From positions 2,666,001 through 2,730,000 of the forward strand of contig NC_079246.1 of NCBI RefSeq assembly GCF_028009165.1: a stretch of 64,000 bases of DNA, in the 5' to 3' direction. The position numbers were made by a program, and so were the translations under genes. Shown piece after piece: positions 1 through 11,786 of the stretch (its first letter is position 1; the number at the start of each line of letters is the position of its first letter). This DNA comes from Akanthomyces muscarius (lineage: Eukaryota; Ascomycota; Sordariomycetes; Hypocreales; Cordycipitaceae). The notes beneath the pieces were generated by a model, which saw nothing but the letters and a program-made list of their open reading frames with translations, did not search any database and was not told where the DNA came from.

Positions 1-1
1 A

Positions 2-1975
2 TCTACATCGCTCACGGAGTCCGAGGGGAATGTAGACGACGACGACCCTGAGTTCCACGAATTTTCCGTGCCGCTGAACTTGAAGAATATCGAAAAATGG
101 GAGTCCAAGCACAACCCAGTCATATACCTCAGGGCGAAGTATGTACCATATCCTGCTCTTCGCCAGCAGTTCTGGCGTGCTATGCTTCGACAGTACGACA
201 CAGACGAGAGCGGCCGTATTAGCCGCATCGAACTTACCACGATGCTTGATACACTGGGTTCGACACTGAAAGACTCCACCATCGACAGCTTCTTCCAGCG
301 CTTCCCTCACAAAGCTGCCGATGATGAAGACAGCTGGGATCTTACCTTCGACGAAGCTGTCATTTGCCTTGAGGATCAATTGGAGGCCAAGTCCAAACAC
401 AGCGGCGTGGCTGACAAAATCAAGAGCGTCACCTCTGACGTGAAGAACCTCGCTGTCGGCAGCAACGCCGAACAGAGTAGCCCTGCCTCGGGCTCCTCAA
501 CACCCAGCGAGGAGGGTGGTCCTGAGTTCATCGAAAGGGAGGACTCTGGCGACGAGCACGTTGTAGAGATCCGGGAATGTCCCATCTGTCACCAGCCCCG
601 CCTCAACAAGCGCAAGGACACCGACATTATCACTCATATTGCAACCTGCGCAAGCCAGGACTGGCGACAGGTGAAGACTGTTCTCATGGGTGGGTTTGTG
701 ACAGCCAGCCAAGCACAGCGCAAGTGGTACTCCAAGGTCATTACCAAGCTCTCCTATGGAGGGTACAAACTTGGCGCCAACTCGGCCAACATTCTTGTCC
801 AGGACCGTATGACTGGTCAGATCAATGAGGAGAAGATGAGCGTCTACGTTCGACTGGGAATTCGAATGCTTTACAAAGGACTGAAGTCGCGCGAGATGGA
901 GCACAAGCAGAGTAAGTGGCTCGGCTACGATAAAGCGACTCTAACTGACAGCAAGCAGTTCGAAAAATGTTGAAGAACTTGAGCAACAAGCAGGGCAAGA
1001 AGTTTGATGACCCGGCGTCCAAGGATGAAATTGAAAAATTCATTCATTTCCATCGTCTGAACATAGACGAGGTTCTCTTGCCACTTGACCAGTTCCAAAA
1101 CTTTAACGAATTCTTCTACCGTGCCCTCAAGCCTGGTGCGCGTCCCTGCTCGGCACCCAACAATCCAGCCATTATTGTTTCGCCAGCAGATTGCCGCAGC
1201 GTGGTATTCAACCAGATTACGCAAGCTACTAAGGTCTGGGTCAAGGGTCGCGAGTTCAGCATGAAGAGGCTACTGGGGGATGCATACCCAGATGACGTCG
1301 CCCGATTCGAAAATGGTGCATTGGGTATCTTCCGTCTCGCTCCACAGGACTACCACCGTTTCCATATTCCTGTTGACGGTATCATGGGTGAACCCAAGAC
1401 GATCGCTGGTGAATACTACACGGTCAATCCTATGGCCATTCGTTCAGCGCTCGATGTCTATGGTGAGAACGTCCGTGTGGTGGTTCCCATTGACAGTGAG
1501 GTGCATGGTCGCGTCATGGTCATCTGTGTTGGTGCCATGATGGTCGGCAGCACGATCATTACACGCAAAGCTGGTGAAAAGGTTCATCGTGCCGAGGAGC
1601 TGGGCTACTTCAAGTTTGGCGGCAGTACTATCCTACTACTGTTTGAGCCTGGCAAGATGCGTTTCGACTCCGATTTGACGGAGAATTCCAGCGGTGCATT
1701 GGAGACTTTGGTAAGACTGTTGATACATGTGGTGGAACGAAGTTAACAAGTGACAGATTCGCGTGGGTATGTCCGTTGGCCATTCGCCCGAGGAACCTCA
1801 GTGGGCGCCCGACATGCCTCTTAGCGACGAGAACATCACCGAAGAGCAGAAGAAGGACGCCAAGCGACGCATCCAGGGAAGCTTGGCCCAAGATTCGCCC
1901 AGCGACAGCAACGACGACGACCGAATGCACTCTCTGCCACCATCCATGGGCACGATTGCAGCCTCTTCGCTTTAA
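2..1975 (+). CDS. psd2: Phosphatidylserine decarboxylase proenzyme 2 (5' partial)
   Basis: Makes phosphatidylethanolamine by decarboxylating phosphatidylserine; the PSD2 class acts on Golgi/endosomal membranes. The reading frame is open at the window edge, so the start and the usual N-terminal C2 domain lie outside. Exons are 2-911, 959-1710 and 1757-1975, giving 626 visible residues. An EF-hand loop (DTDESGRISRIE) lies near nt 197-232, followed by a Ser/Pro-rich linker and a CPIC...H...C zinc-knuckle-like stretch near nt 578-640. The catalytic domain follows. The autocleavage motif GGST is at nt 1618-1629; cleavage between Gly and Ser creates the pyruvoyl group in this family. Introns begin GTAAG and end CAG, with CTAAC branch sites. 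The EF-hand and GGST together separate it from the mitochondrial PSD1 class. Confidence 0.93.
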
Positions 1976-3790
1976 GAGACTGGTTTTGATTTTATTTTAT
2001 TTAACATGGCATCTGCATTTGACATAAAGCAATTCGAATTTCAACATGAGAAATACATACAGAAAAGGGAAGCATAAAGATGACGAAATTTTCAACGAAT
2101 TGAAGCGGCATGTGGAGCGAGAGAGCGAGTCCGGGAACATGATGGCAATATACGCATAGAGTTCAGGACGACAAGGAGCTGCTTGTGCACAGCTAGTTTA
2201 TTTTTCCTTGGCAAAGATGAATTAAGCAAAGGTGAATCTTATAAGCATTGAACAATGATTCCTGCAGCCAAAACTGCAGACGTGCAAGGAATTGCAAGAG
2301 AAGAAGTCAACAAAAAAAGAAAGCGAACGCTATTGGTGTATTCCTCCCCGCATAAGAATCTCAAGTAGAAACAGTCGTGGACAAGGCTGAGTAGCCAGTG
2401 CGGCAACGGCGCCCGCTGACTTGGGCCAGCTACCGATCGCTGGATGATGACGATGACGAGGGCCGATTCCAGCCTGATGACTCGCTGCTGATGGAGCTGA
2501 AGCTTGAGCGCGGCGACGTGAGCGACGGGGCGGCCGAATTACTCTTGACGGTCGTGAGGGCCACCAGCTCAGGTGCGGTGCCGGTGGTACTGCTGCCAGT
2601 GCCGCGATGAGTTTCGCGCCAGGACGAGTATACTTGTCTGCAGAAGTGCGCAGACATTGTGTATGTCGGCGACATTTTGTGTGTGCGTGTATATTGTGGT
2701 ATGTATATTCGTGGTTTGATTCACAAGAGAAGAAGTGTAATCGGCGAGTCGCGGTTTTCTGCGCTGTCGCGTGTATTCAGGAGGGAAACAAGTCAGAGGC
2801 TGTAAGTAAGACTCGGCTCGTGTGGCGTGATGCTGGCTGGCTGGCTTATATTGGCAGGGATACTCGGAGAGTCGATGTTTGTCTTGTCGATCTAGTAAGA
2901 TCTGGTAGATGCATGTAAGACAGAAAAGTAAGAAGGAACGTGACAAAACTAAAGGCAACAAAAGGAAAATCAGGGAAACCGTCGTTTTTCATAGATGATT
3001 CGAGCACCTGCCGATCTTGCTGCCGTCATCCCAACGAATCCTACGAATGGTACCTTGTGCAGCCCAGGACGGAGAGGGTCTGACGCAGATACATATGACC
3101 CTCCGCCCATGGTCGAGCGAGGTGGCGTGAGATGCGGGGGGGAGGCGGCACAAAGTGGTGCGCTCGCGAGGCGGACGCAAGCCACGCGTGGAGGGAGGGC
3201 CTGAATGGATGGCCTGACTTTTGCGGTTGTTCACCTGGGCTCGGCACGGGTCGGGAGCTCCTTTTTTTTTTCCCTTTCAGATCAGGTCGAAGACGCGTGT
3301 TTTTGCTCTCGCTCCGTCAGGATTTGGGCTTTTTTTGTACGCCTTTTCCAATCTATTCTGCTGGCGTGTTGTTTCTACTTGGCGGAACGAGCTGGAAAAG
3401 CCCATGCGAGGATGCGAATACGAACTGGAATAGTGGAAGAAAGCTGCAAATTATGTTGTATTTGTTTAGTTTGATACCTAGAAAAAACAAAACAGGCTTG
3501 GGTAGAGTTGTTCTCATTTGTGTGCCATCGGGACTTGAGACAGAGAATGCGCAGCATAAACGTGTAGCCTCCCGCGTCCCAAAACCCTGTGAGTATCTTC
3601 TCCCGTTCATGGCGCCGGGCAGAAACTGTGTAAAGGAATGGTCGTAAGAATGATATAGATAGTACGTTTGTGCTTGCTGGCTCGAAAAAGAAAAAGAAAA
3701 AGAGAAACGGTGGAAATAACGGTGCAATACAATAGTGTTTCAGTACAATGGACCACCCACCGCGAGAGAGCAGAAACCAGTCCGCCATAC
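1976..3790. other. Convergent intergenic region, no gene seen
   Basis: This is 1.8 kb between the ends of psd2 and the MHP1-like gene. It is A/T-rich with poly-T runs near 3260-3350. It holds only short open frames with no recognisable domain, and probably contains both 3' untranslated regions. Confidence 0.6.
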
Positions 3791-6700
3791 TCAGTCGGCG
3801 ATCGCGTTCTCATCACCAACCCGCGCCGCTTCGCGAAGTGTCTTCTCCTGCTCAGTGGGCACGGTGCGGTTGGCGAGGGCCTTCTTCTGCGACTCGACGA
3901 AGCGCTCCCACTGCGCACCGTCCGGGTCGCTCGCCTTCATCGTCGTCAGGAGCGTCTCGCGGTTGTCCTTGTAGGCCTGAATCACGCCCTTGGCCTGGAC
4001 TTCTTGCCAAAAGTCACCGCCCACGTCCTCGGCCAGCTCCGTCAGCATGCGCACGTGGCGCGGGTCGGCGCCAATGTCGTCAATAGAGGCTACCAGGCCC
4101 CGCATCTGCATCTGCGACACCATGCCCACGCGGAAGCGGTGACCGGCGCGGTGCACGCGTCCTTCCTCCTCGGCCAAGACCTTGGATAGCGTCGAGTTGC
4201 TGCGAGACAGGCGTGGCGCGTGGAGTTCGCCTTCGTCTTCGCCGTCAGAGACTGCTGGCTCTTCTGCTGTGGCGACGCCGTTGGCAGACTCGGCGGAGGC
4301 GCTTCTGCCGCGCTTCAGGTCAGTTTGGCTGAGCTCTGCCGATTCTCTTGTATCGGGGTATTCATCCTCAAATCGGTTGATGATGCCTTGCAGTGTTTCG
4401 TCGAGGAAAGTGAGCTTCCTCAGCGTCATCTCGTCGCCTGGGTTGCTCCTGGCCTTGATAAGGGCAGGCTGTAAGCGCAGTCGAATTTTGCGCGCGCCGG
4501 CAAGTAGATGCTTCGACATGTCCTTTGCCTTGCCACCTGTCGGTAGCTTGCGGCTGGTAAGAGACGCGTCGGGCTCTGCTTCACGGGTAAATTCGCCAGA
4601 CTGCCGTTGCGACTCGTCCCCGCGATTTTCAAGGCAGCACTTGAGCGCTTTGACGACACCAGTGCCTCCAATAACGTAGTCTTCATCAGGGGCCGAGCTA
4701 TTGTCTTCCTCGTCGCTTTCTTGCATCACGTCGTGGCCTACGAGATGCATGATGACGTCAGAGTAAGCAGCGGGCTTCGACTCATCGGTTCCATTAGTCT
4801 CCGACAAACTGGCCGCCATGGCAGCGCCAATGCCCGTATCAGGCATCTGCTCCATGTTGCGCAGACAGTACGCAACAACCTGTCTCGCCATAGCCTTGAC
4901 GATTTCGCCCGCTTCGTCATGGGGAACATCGATGTCAATGGCGATGATACTCTTGGAAACTCGGGCCGCCGCCATGAGTGAGGCATAAAGAGCGCAGGCT
5001 TCCTCTTGCGCTTCTTCACTCTTTGCATGGGCCAGTTTGACAAGCTCTTCGTTTTCCAGTAGGTTGATGTGTGCCAACTGTTGAATCTCCGGAAGCACCT
5101 CTACCAAAGCGATAGCTTGCTCCGAATTCATGCTTACATCAGACAAGTGAATGCGTTTCAAACCGGTGCATTTAGGCAGGTATCTATAAAAAATCAGTAT
5201 GGTGTAGCGGGTGATGACTTGAAAATCTTACCTTCTCAAAGGACCAACGGCACTCGGCCGCGATTGAAATAATTCCTTATTGTGTGAAAGATCGACAAAT
5301 CGGATGTCTGGCATGTTTGCGAGAACTGGTAGAATCTTGGAGAGAGACGAGGGTCCAAGTTCGCAGCCCGCTAGACTGAGCGCCCAGAGACTGCCATTCG
5401 CTTCCAACGCCGATGCAATCTTTTCTTCATGGCCGCGGAGGTCGTTGCCGGCCAGATCAAGGCCTTCACAAATACCCGAAGAAATGTATTTAGTGACATG
5501 GTTGACGCCCTGCTCGTCCAGATAGTTATGCGCCAACCCAAGACGCTTCACTTTGCATTTCAGCATGCCGTCAAGAATTACACCGAGTTGTTCCATGCTC
5601 GGTTCCGTTTCGCCAATGTTGATCATCTCCAAAGTCGGACCGCTAAGTCTATCACCGAGCGATGTGGCGAATATATCGGCGATGCTGCGGGGGATTTGCT
5701 GGCCATTAGGCAGTGTGGCGCTGACTTGGGAAATGGCTTGGCGAGGGAAGGGTATGTGGGCGAGGTCAAGACTCTTGATCGATTTACACAGAAAGATGAA
5801 TAACGACAAGTGCTTCCATCCATCTGGGCCGAGTTTGTTGTTCTTCAACACTAGACGCTCGACTACGCCGCCTTGGGGCTCTTGTTCGTGCTTTGGCTTT
5901 TTGCGACTCAAAAGAGGCGGCTTGGCGGCCAAAAGCCCGGCCAACACAACACGGAGACCTTCATCTGTCAGGCCAATGTTCTCGAGTAAAACTTCCCGCA
6001 CAGGCACAACCGCAAGGTAGTCGCCGAGCGTAACCAAGTCAGCCAGCTGCAGCCAGTAGCCTGTTAAATCTAGCTTACTGACCACTCCGAAGGAAAAGTT
6101 GGTCGAGTCAGTCAGCTGCTCTGTGATCTTTTTCAAGATGGGCGTCTCTCGAAGCTGGCAACATCTTCTGTAGATTCTGGCTGGATTGGTTGTAGGCAGA
6201 GAGCTCGTCTGGAGTGTACCAGAACATGTAGAATCGGACGAATCGCCACTATCGTAGTGAATCTCGACTGGAATTGTGCCATTGTCTTCGGCCAGCTTTC
6301 TGCGCTTTTCTTTCCGCGCTTTGCGCTCTTCTTCACTGCGCTTCTTCTTTTCCTTCTTCTTCGACATTTCCTTCTCTGCCACTGGAGCATCCGCTTCTGC
6401 ACTGTCGTTTTCATCAGTCGTATTGCTCGGTAGTTTGTCAAGCGTCTCGACAGCGCCATTCGCATGACCGTTGGTCTGGACTCCGGTCGCAGGCACTGCC
6501 TTGTCATTATCAAGGTTTTCCTCTTTCATGACGGCACTATCGCTCTTCAAAGCCTCGCCTTCGCCCTTTTCGGTGAGCTTCTTCTTTGCTGTCTTGTCGA
6601 TTGGTTGTGTGGCAATTTCACCATCTGCGTACTTAGGCATCGGCGCGATTTCCACATCAACACAGAATGCGACGCGGCGTAGCTTGGCTGCCTTGAGCTC

Positions 6701-7514
6701 ACCAATAGGACACCGTTCTCGGTTCTTGTCCTTGTTGAGAACCGTGCGCTCGACGAGACCGTGCGCTAAACGATTGTGGTTTGCGCCATTGACAGACGAG
6801 GATGATGACAGGCGACGGAACACACTTAGTATTCCAGCTTGGCCTGACTTGGGTGGTGCAGGTGTGTAAGGGCCGCTACCTTCTGGTTTGGCGCCATGTT
6901 GCAGAACAGCGTTTCTTGAGGGTGAGATCTTTGGGATAGGAGGCTCCGACGCTTGTGGCGATGGAGGTTCTTGGTCCTCGTGCGACGTACTGCGTTGTAG
7001 AGGACTCAAGTGATGGTGAGGAGGAATCGTTTCCGTTGGTGACTGTGGTCCGTTCGCGGCAGGCGAGGAACCCGAGAATTTGGCCGAGATGTTGGAAAAC
7101 CAGGTGCTGCGACGTCCAGGTGGTGTGCCGTTAGGACCGGGCTGTTTGTCGACAGAGCCAGATCGCGATAGTCGTTTTGTAAGGCTGGCACCGCCATTGT
7201 TGGATGCGCTGAGCTGGCCATTAGCCTCAGTCCCAGACTTGGAATCCTTTCTTTGATGCGACGGTGCGCCGTTCGACGAGGTTGGTATTTGGCGCGGCTG
7301 GGCGGCATTCGCCTTCGGCGGAGAGGAGGATTTATTGAGTTTGTCTAGAGGTAAGATGTCAGCAGTCAACGTTATTGGGCTAAGTCGCGGTCACGAATTC
7401 TCGCAAATGTCGCACGGGTAGCGAGTCTAAGCGGAGGGCAGAGGAAGTTGTTGACTTGCCTTTGGAGGACCCTGGAGTCATCCAGCTGACGTCAACGCCA
7501 TGAACCTGCTCCAT
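3791..7514 (-). CDS. MHP1-like leucine-rich-repeat protein
   Basis: A 1186-residue protein in three exons: 7460-7514, 5232-7344 and 3791-5183. The ATG is at 7514, so the protein begins MEQVHGVDVSWMTPG. The first intron (7345-7459) starts GCAAGT and ends TAG; only this GC-AG splice joins the frames correctly. The N-terminal third is Ser/Pro/Lys-rich and disordered, with an RRSTWFSNISAKF segment. A charged KKEKKKRSEEERKARKEK stretch precedes an RRCCQLRE motif, then leucine-rich repeats at about residues 430-780, then an acidic Ser-rich tail. The order (xVDVxW start, RCCxLRE, LRRs) resembles yeast Mhp1, a microtubule-associated protein, and the Pezizomycotina proteins annotated as cell wall biogenesis protein Mhp1. 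The function is therefore inferred by resemblance only. Confidence 0.78.
7345..7459 (-). other. GC-AG intron of the MHP1-like gene
   Basis: The donor reads AAAG/GCAAGT and the acceptor CTCTAG/ACAAAC on the minus strand. Exon 1 ends in phase 1 and the next exon supplies the two bases that make GAC. A GT donor at the neighbouring AAGTCAAC would put the downstream frame wrong. Confidence 0.75.
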
Positions 7515-9150
7515 GGTGCCCGGGCGGCGCAAAGCAGGGCTCGTCCGTGAGTTGCACAACGACGACAACCAGCGCTTTCAAGCTGTCGTAATGTCGCCTC
7601 GAGTTGTTATTGTCCCATGAACAAGCAGGATAAAAAGCGACTGGGCGGGCGATGACGATGACGAAAGAGGGGGTTTGGCTCAAGAATGCGAGTCGAGCGA
7701 TCGTAGACGTCTTGAGACCGCGGGCGATCCAATAGTACCAAAGGAGCAAGACGCAGGTTTGTAAGGTAGCACAACGCGCTCGATTTCAGCACCAAGGCAT
7801 TGACAGTGAGTTGTTTTCTGCCTCGTACGAGCAGGCAGTTTGCAAGATTGGCACAGGTGGCCGAGCCAGTAGGTGGTGTGGTGCGCCGCGGCGAAAAGCC
7901 AATCGTGGGGAGCAAGGTTTACCAGTGGCAAAGCTGGGGGATGTGCGCTGTAGAGCCTGCCTGTGCAGCCAACTTTTGGCGGGCTTGGGGGGGCATGGGT
8001 GGTAATGAGCGCCTGGCTATTGGGTCTGCTAGGCCACTTCAGGAAGCCCACGTCCGGCGTTCCCAGCGTTTGCCACTGGCCAGGTTACAGTGGGTTAAAG
8101 GTAATTCCGAGCGAACTGCCACCAAACCGCCATACATTAGCGCTCGGAATTACCTGGAGGCACTGTAATAAAATGGTAATACCTAATAGGTAAATGAACC
8201 AAACTGGTAGTTACATGTGAGGCCGGCGACTTGCCCGCTGCAGCGCGAGTACTTCTGCAGATGCTCAGCAAGTGCCCACTGACCCCGAGTGAGTCCATTT
8301 GCGTCGCTACTACCAGTACATATGCAATACTTTGTCTTCGCCCATTTTTGGTATCGAATACACATTTTTACTCGTCGTTTTCAATGCGGCTGCCCTCCTG
8401 CAAGGTGCTGTTCCCGTCAGCGGCGCGTGAGACTTATTCTAGGCATGCCTCGACTCGGAATTTCTAATCAAATCACCACTGCGCTCTTCCCTTCGTTAGT
8501 TTAATAATACAATTTGATGGCCCAGGTGATGCTATCCTTGTGTAGGCTAATAAAAACCACGCAACGCAGCCACCAAGTTCTAGACCTGCCGTAGCCTTCA
8601 ACCCCAGCAACTCAGGCAGACTGCGAGGCGGCCAGTGGCCACACACCCAACGAGTCGGCCCGCTGAAGAAGGCCAATCTAGGGGATCCCAGCAAGCCTCA
8701 TCAATGTTGGACCCCTCATTCCTACACTCGCCCGCGGGTTGATTGACACACTCCAGCATTAAATGTTGCCTTTTGATTCCCCGCTCGCCTTGGATTTCGG
8801 GGGTCAAGATGCGGAGGCGGCAAAATACCTTTTACAGTGGGTTGCAGGCATTCTGCTACAGTCAAGCGACCACCAGCAACTACTTGGCCGTTTCACCGCA
8901 ATAGGTAAGCTCGACGACTTCCGTGGCATCCGCGCCAACGGTTGAAGCGATCTGACTCCGTGTCTGAAGGCGCCAGTGCGAAACCAGTCATACAAAACGA
9001 TTGCATCACATCAGACCGATACGTCAGAACATTGAAAGGTAATTCTTTTTGAAAATCATGGAAAAGCCTCGTGGTATTTTTTATTCATCACTGCCCTCCT
9101 GAAAACTCCAAAACCAACCATTACCAGAAAGTCATATCTATGGCAACTTT
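7515..9150. other. Intergenic region with one perfect inverted repeat
   Basis: This is 1.6 kb holding the promoter of the MHP1-like gene and the 3' side of rpl5. No open frame with a recognisable domain is seen. The only clear structure is the inverted repeat at 8099-8155. Confidence 0.55.
8099..8155. repeat. Perfect inverted repeat, 15-bp arms
   Basis: The arms are 8099-8113 (AGGTAATTCCGAGCG) and 8141-8155 (its exact reverse complement), separated by 27 bases. It could fold as a hairpin or be the remnant of a small inverted-repeat element. No coding potential is seen. Confidence 0.8.
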
Positions 9151-10316
9151 TTACTCCTGTTCCTGAAGGAGCTGAGCAATCTTCTTTTGCACGTTGGCCT
9201 CCTTCTCGGCCTTGGTCAGGCGCTTGTTCTTGTACTTGAGAGAAATGGCCTTCCACTCCTCCTTGGACTTCTTGGGACCAGCACCCTCAACCTTCTTGAA
9301 GGGGTCCTCACGGATAGCCTTATGGGCATCCTGGTACATCTCCTCAAGGGACTCAGCCTCAACATCGTCCTCAATGTACTTGACGAACTGGCCGCGGTAG
9401 CGCTCCTCATCGTCATCGGCGAGGGTCTCCATGTACTCGGCGACGTGGCCACCGTAGATGTAGTTGCGGAGGGTGTCGGCGTCGAGCTCCTTGGTCTCCA
9501 TGTCGTAACCGGGGAAACGCTTCTCGGAGTGGGGGACGAGGATACCACCGTCGGAGGCACCCTTGAGGGCACCGAAGACACGGGCACCAGTGGAGGTGCG
9601 GGCAAGACCAACATCGAGGAAGGCCTTGAAGGGGCGGCGCTCACCATCGTCGGTCTCGGCGGCCTCGGTGAGGGTGAACTCACCGTCAGCCTCCTCGACA
9701 CCGACGAAGTCCTCGTCGAGGCCGAGCTTCTTGAGGGCACGGCGGGCAATCAGGAGACCGGTGGCGTAAGCAGCGGCCCAGTTGGTAAGGCCGTGCTCGA
9801 TGCCGTAGGCCTTGAGCTCGTGGGCGTAGGCGGCGCAGAAGACCTTGTCGCCAGAGATCTCAGAGGTCACCAGCTGCATGATGATGTCCTTGTTGGTGAA
9901 GCGGACGACCAGACGGTACTTGGGAGCATTGTACTTGTTCTTGGCCTGGGTGATGAGGCGCTTACGGGCGTAGTAGTCGGTCTTGCCTTGACGACGGCGC
10001 TTGAACTTGGTTTGGTAGCGGCTGTGAAAACGTTAGCAACATCATCACACAATCTGCGCTGCGATTGAAGAACTAACCTGTAGTAAGCGTTGCTCTTGAT
10101 CATTTTGTAGACCTAATATCCATGACCCCCGAGTCAGCAATTTGCGCTTCAGATATGCTCGTCCTCCTTCCGAAGCAACTTGCGGTGACTCTTCATCTCG
10201 AGCAAACACATGGCCAATGGCGTTTCTGCCGGGCGGCCATGATAGATACAATAGATTGAAACCGTAGGTTCACAACACAAGGTTGAGAACCCAGGAGATA
10301 GGCCTTAACTTACCAT
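9151..10316 (-). CDS. rpl5: 60S ribosomal protein L5 (uL18)
   Basis: Binds 5S rRNA and carries it into the large ribosomal subunit. The exons are 10314-10316 (the ATG alone), 10078-10112 and 9151-10021, giving 302 residues, close to the family length of about 297-305. The core KTDYYARKRL, KYNAPKYRLVVRFTNKD, GLTNWAAAYATGLLIARR and GARVFGALKGASDGG blocks are diagnostic. Codon use is strongly biased, as in highly expressed fungal genes, which also produces a long antisense open frame. The first intron (10113-10313) directly follows the initiator codon, a common arrangement in fungal ribosomal protein genes. The N-terminus reads MVYKMIKSNAYYSRYQ, one residue shorter than most homologues, so the exact splice of exon 1 is slightly uncertain. 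Confidence 0.95.
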
Positions 10317-10734
10317 CTTGACGGTATTGGTGGCCAACAATGGACTGAAACTGGTACTTGTTGATGGGAGTTCGTGATAGGAAATGCGACCAGCAAAATT
10401 TTGGTGGGGGATAAATTCAAGCCCTAAGCGAATGCTCAATTGTGCGGCCCACCACCCGAAACCATGGTGGGTGACGAGCAGCACCTCCCTGCCCAAAGTT
10501 TCCAGCGCGGATCACGTGGGCTGTGATTATGTAAATTTCGATGTGGATCTCCGGAGTTCCGTGTGGCCGCAAGGCCGGACCGATGAACTCGGCAGGTATG
10601 GGGCTGCCGAGGCAAGAAGCGTTCTGGGGCAGGTCTGACATAGTCTTGTCAGTTCAAGTCGGTTCAATACAACTACACCTTGAGAAAAGGACTTGGTTCA
10701 AGTACAGCGCGCTTCGACGAAAATTCTCGTCACA
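10317..10734. promoter_or_regulatory. Divergent promoter region, rpl5 and HAD hydrolase
   Basis: These 418 bp lie between two genes that start in opposite directions, so both promoters and 5' leaders must be here. No TATA box or repeated site stands out. Confidence 0.5.
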
Positions 10735-11718
10735 ATGGATGGATTTGGCGACGAACCACCTGCAGACCTTATTATTGAGGCAATCGACGGCGAGCTGTAT
10801 GGTCCAAAGCAGCCGAAGGTCATTCTGTTTGACATTGGCGGCGTTTGTGTGAGCCACTTTCCAACTCAATTATTCAACACTCGCAGTGCGGCCTCTAATG
10901 GTTTGCTCTAGGTTGTTTCGCCTTTTCAAGCAATCTTGGACCATGAATTGAGCCTCAACATTCCTCCGGGATGGATCAATTACTCAATCTCCAAATCAGC
11001 CCCCAATGGGTTCTGGCACCGTCTCGAACGGGGTGACATTGCCATGGATGCGGACTTTTTCCAAGGGTTTAATCGCGATTTGCACATACAGTCATTGTGG
11101 GAAGACTTCTACAAGCGGGAAAAGGCAAAGAACCCTAAACTTGAGGATGTCATTCCCCCGCTGCCTAAGCTCGATGGCGAATGGCTCTTTAACGAAATGA
11201 TGTCTTCGTCAACGAAACATGATCCCTGGATGTTTCCCGCCCTGCAAGCACTCAAGGCGAAAAACAAGTACATAATCGCTGCTCTCAGCAACACCGTCAT
11301 CTTTCCGCCAGGCCACAAGCTCCACCAGGCCGACTACTTCTCCGGTCCTCTGAAAGGGCTCTTTGATGTTTTCGTCTCGTCTGCGCACGTTGGGTATCGC
11401 AAGCCGGAGCCCAAGATGTACCAACTCGCTACGCGGAAGCTCGACGAATTCGCCAAAGCTAAAGCTAATTCGCCACGAAATCGCAACTTAGGATGGGAAT
11501 CTGGCGTTCAGGCGACGGAGATCCTCTTTCTGGATGACATCGGCGAGAATCTGAAGGCTGCCAAGAAAGAAGGTTTTCAAACCCTCAAGGTGAATCTTGG
11601 TAGGGCCTTTGAAGCCGTAGATGAATTGGAAAAGATAACAGGTTTGGATCTAGAGGGAGACCATCCCAAGATTCCAGTCAAACCCAGATTTGCGCGCGCA
11701 AAGACGTCAAAGATTTAG
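10735..11718 (+). CDS. HAD-superfamily hydrolase
   Basis: A predicted soluble hydrolase of the haloacid dehalogenase superfamily, near the epoxide-hydrolase N-domain/YihX-like group. The exons are 10735-10848 and 10912-11718, joined in phase 0, giving 306 residues. The ATG at 10735 is the first in frame. Superfamily motifs are visible: motif I VILFDIGGV (nucleophile Asp; the usual second Asp is replaced by Gly), motif II ALSNT, motif III Lys in GYRKPEPKMY, and motif IV LFLDDIGEN. A helical cap lies between motifs I and II. The replaced second Asp occurs in part of this superfamily, so loss of activity cannot be concluded. Substrate unknown. It is transcribed away from rpl5 and converges on the methyltransferase gene 68 bp downstream. 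Confidence 0.85.
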
Positions 11719-11786
11719 GTATCTGAATGGTGCCGCTTGAATAGTTATAAACATGTCTCTATCCATCATAGCATTTATTTCTTGCA

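Noticed and set aside
9187..10068. A 293-codon frame on the plus strand opposite rpl5
   Set aside because: It is an antisense mirror of the strongly biased rpl5 codons, with Gly/Val/Leu-rich, low-complexity translation and no domain.
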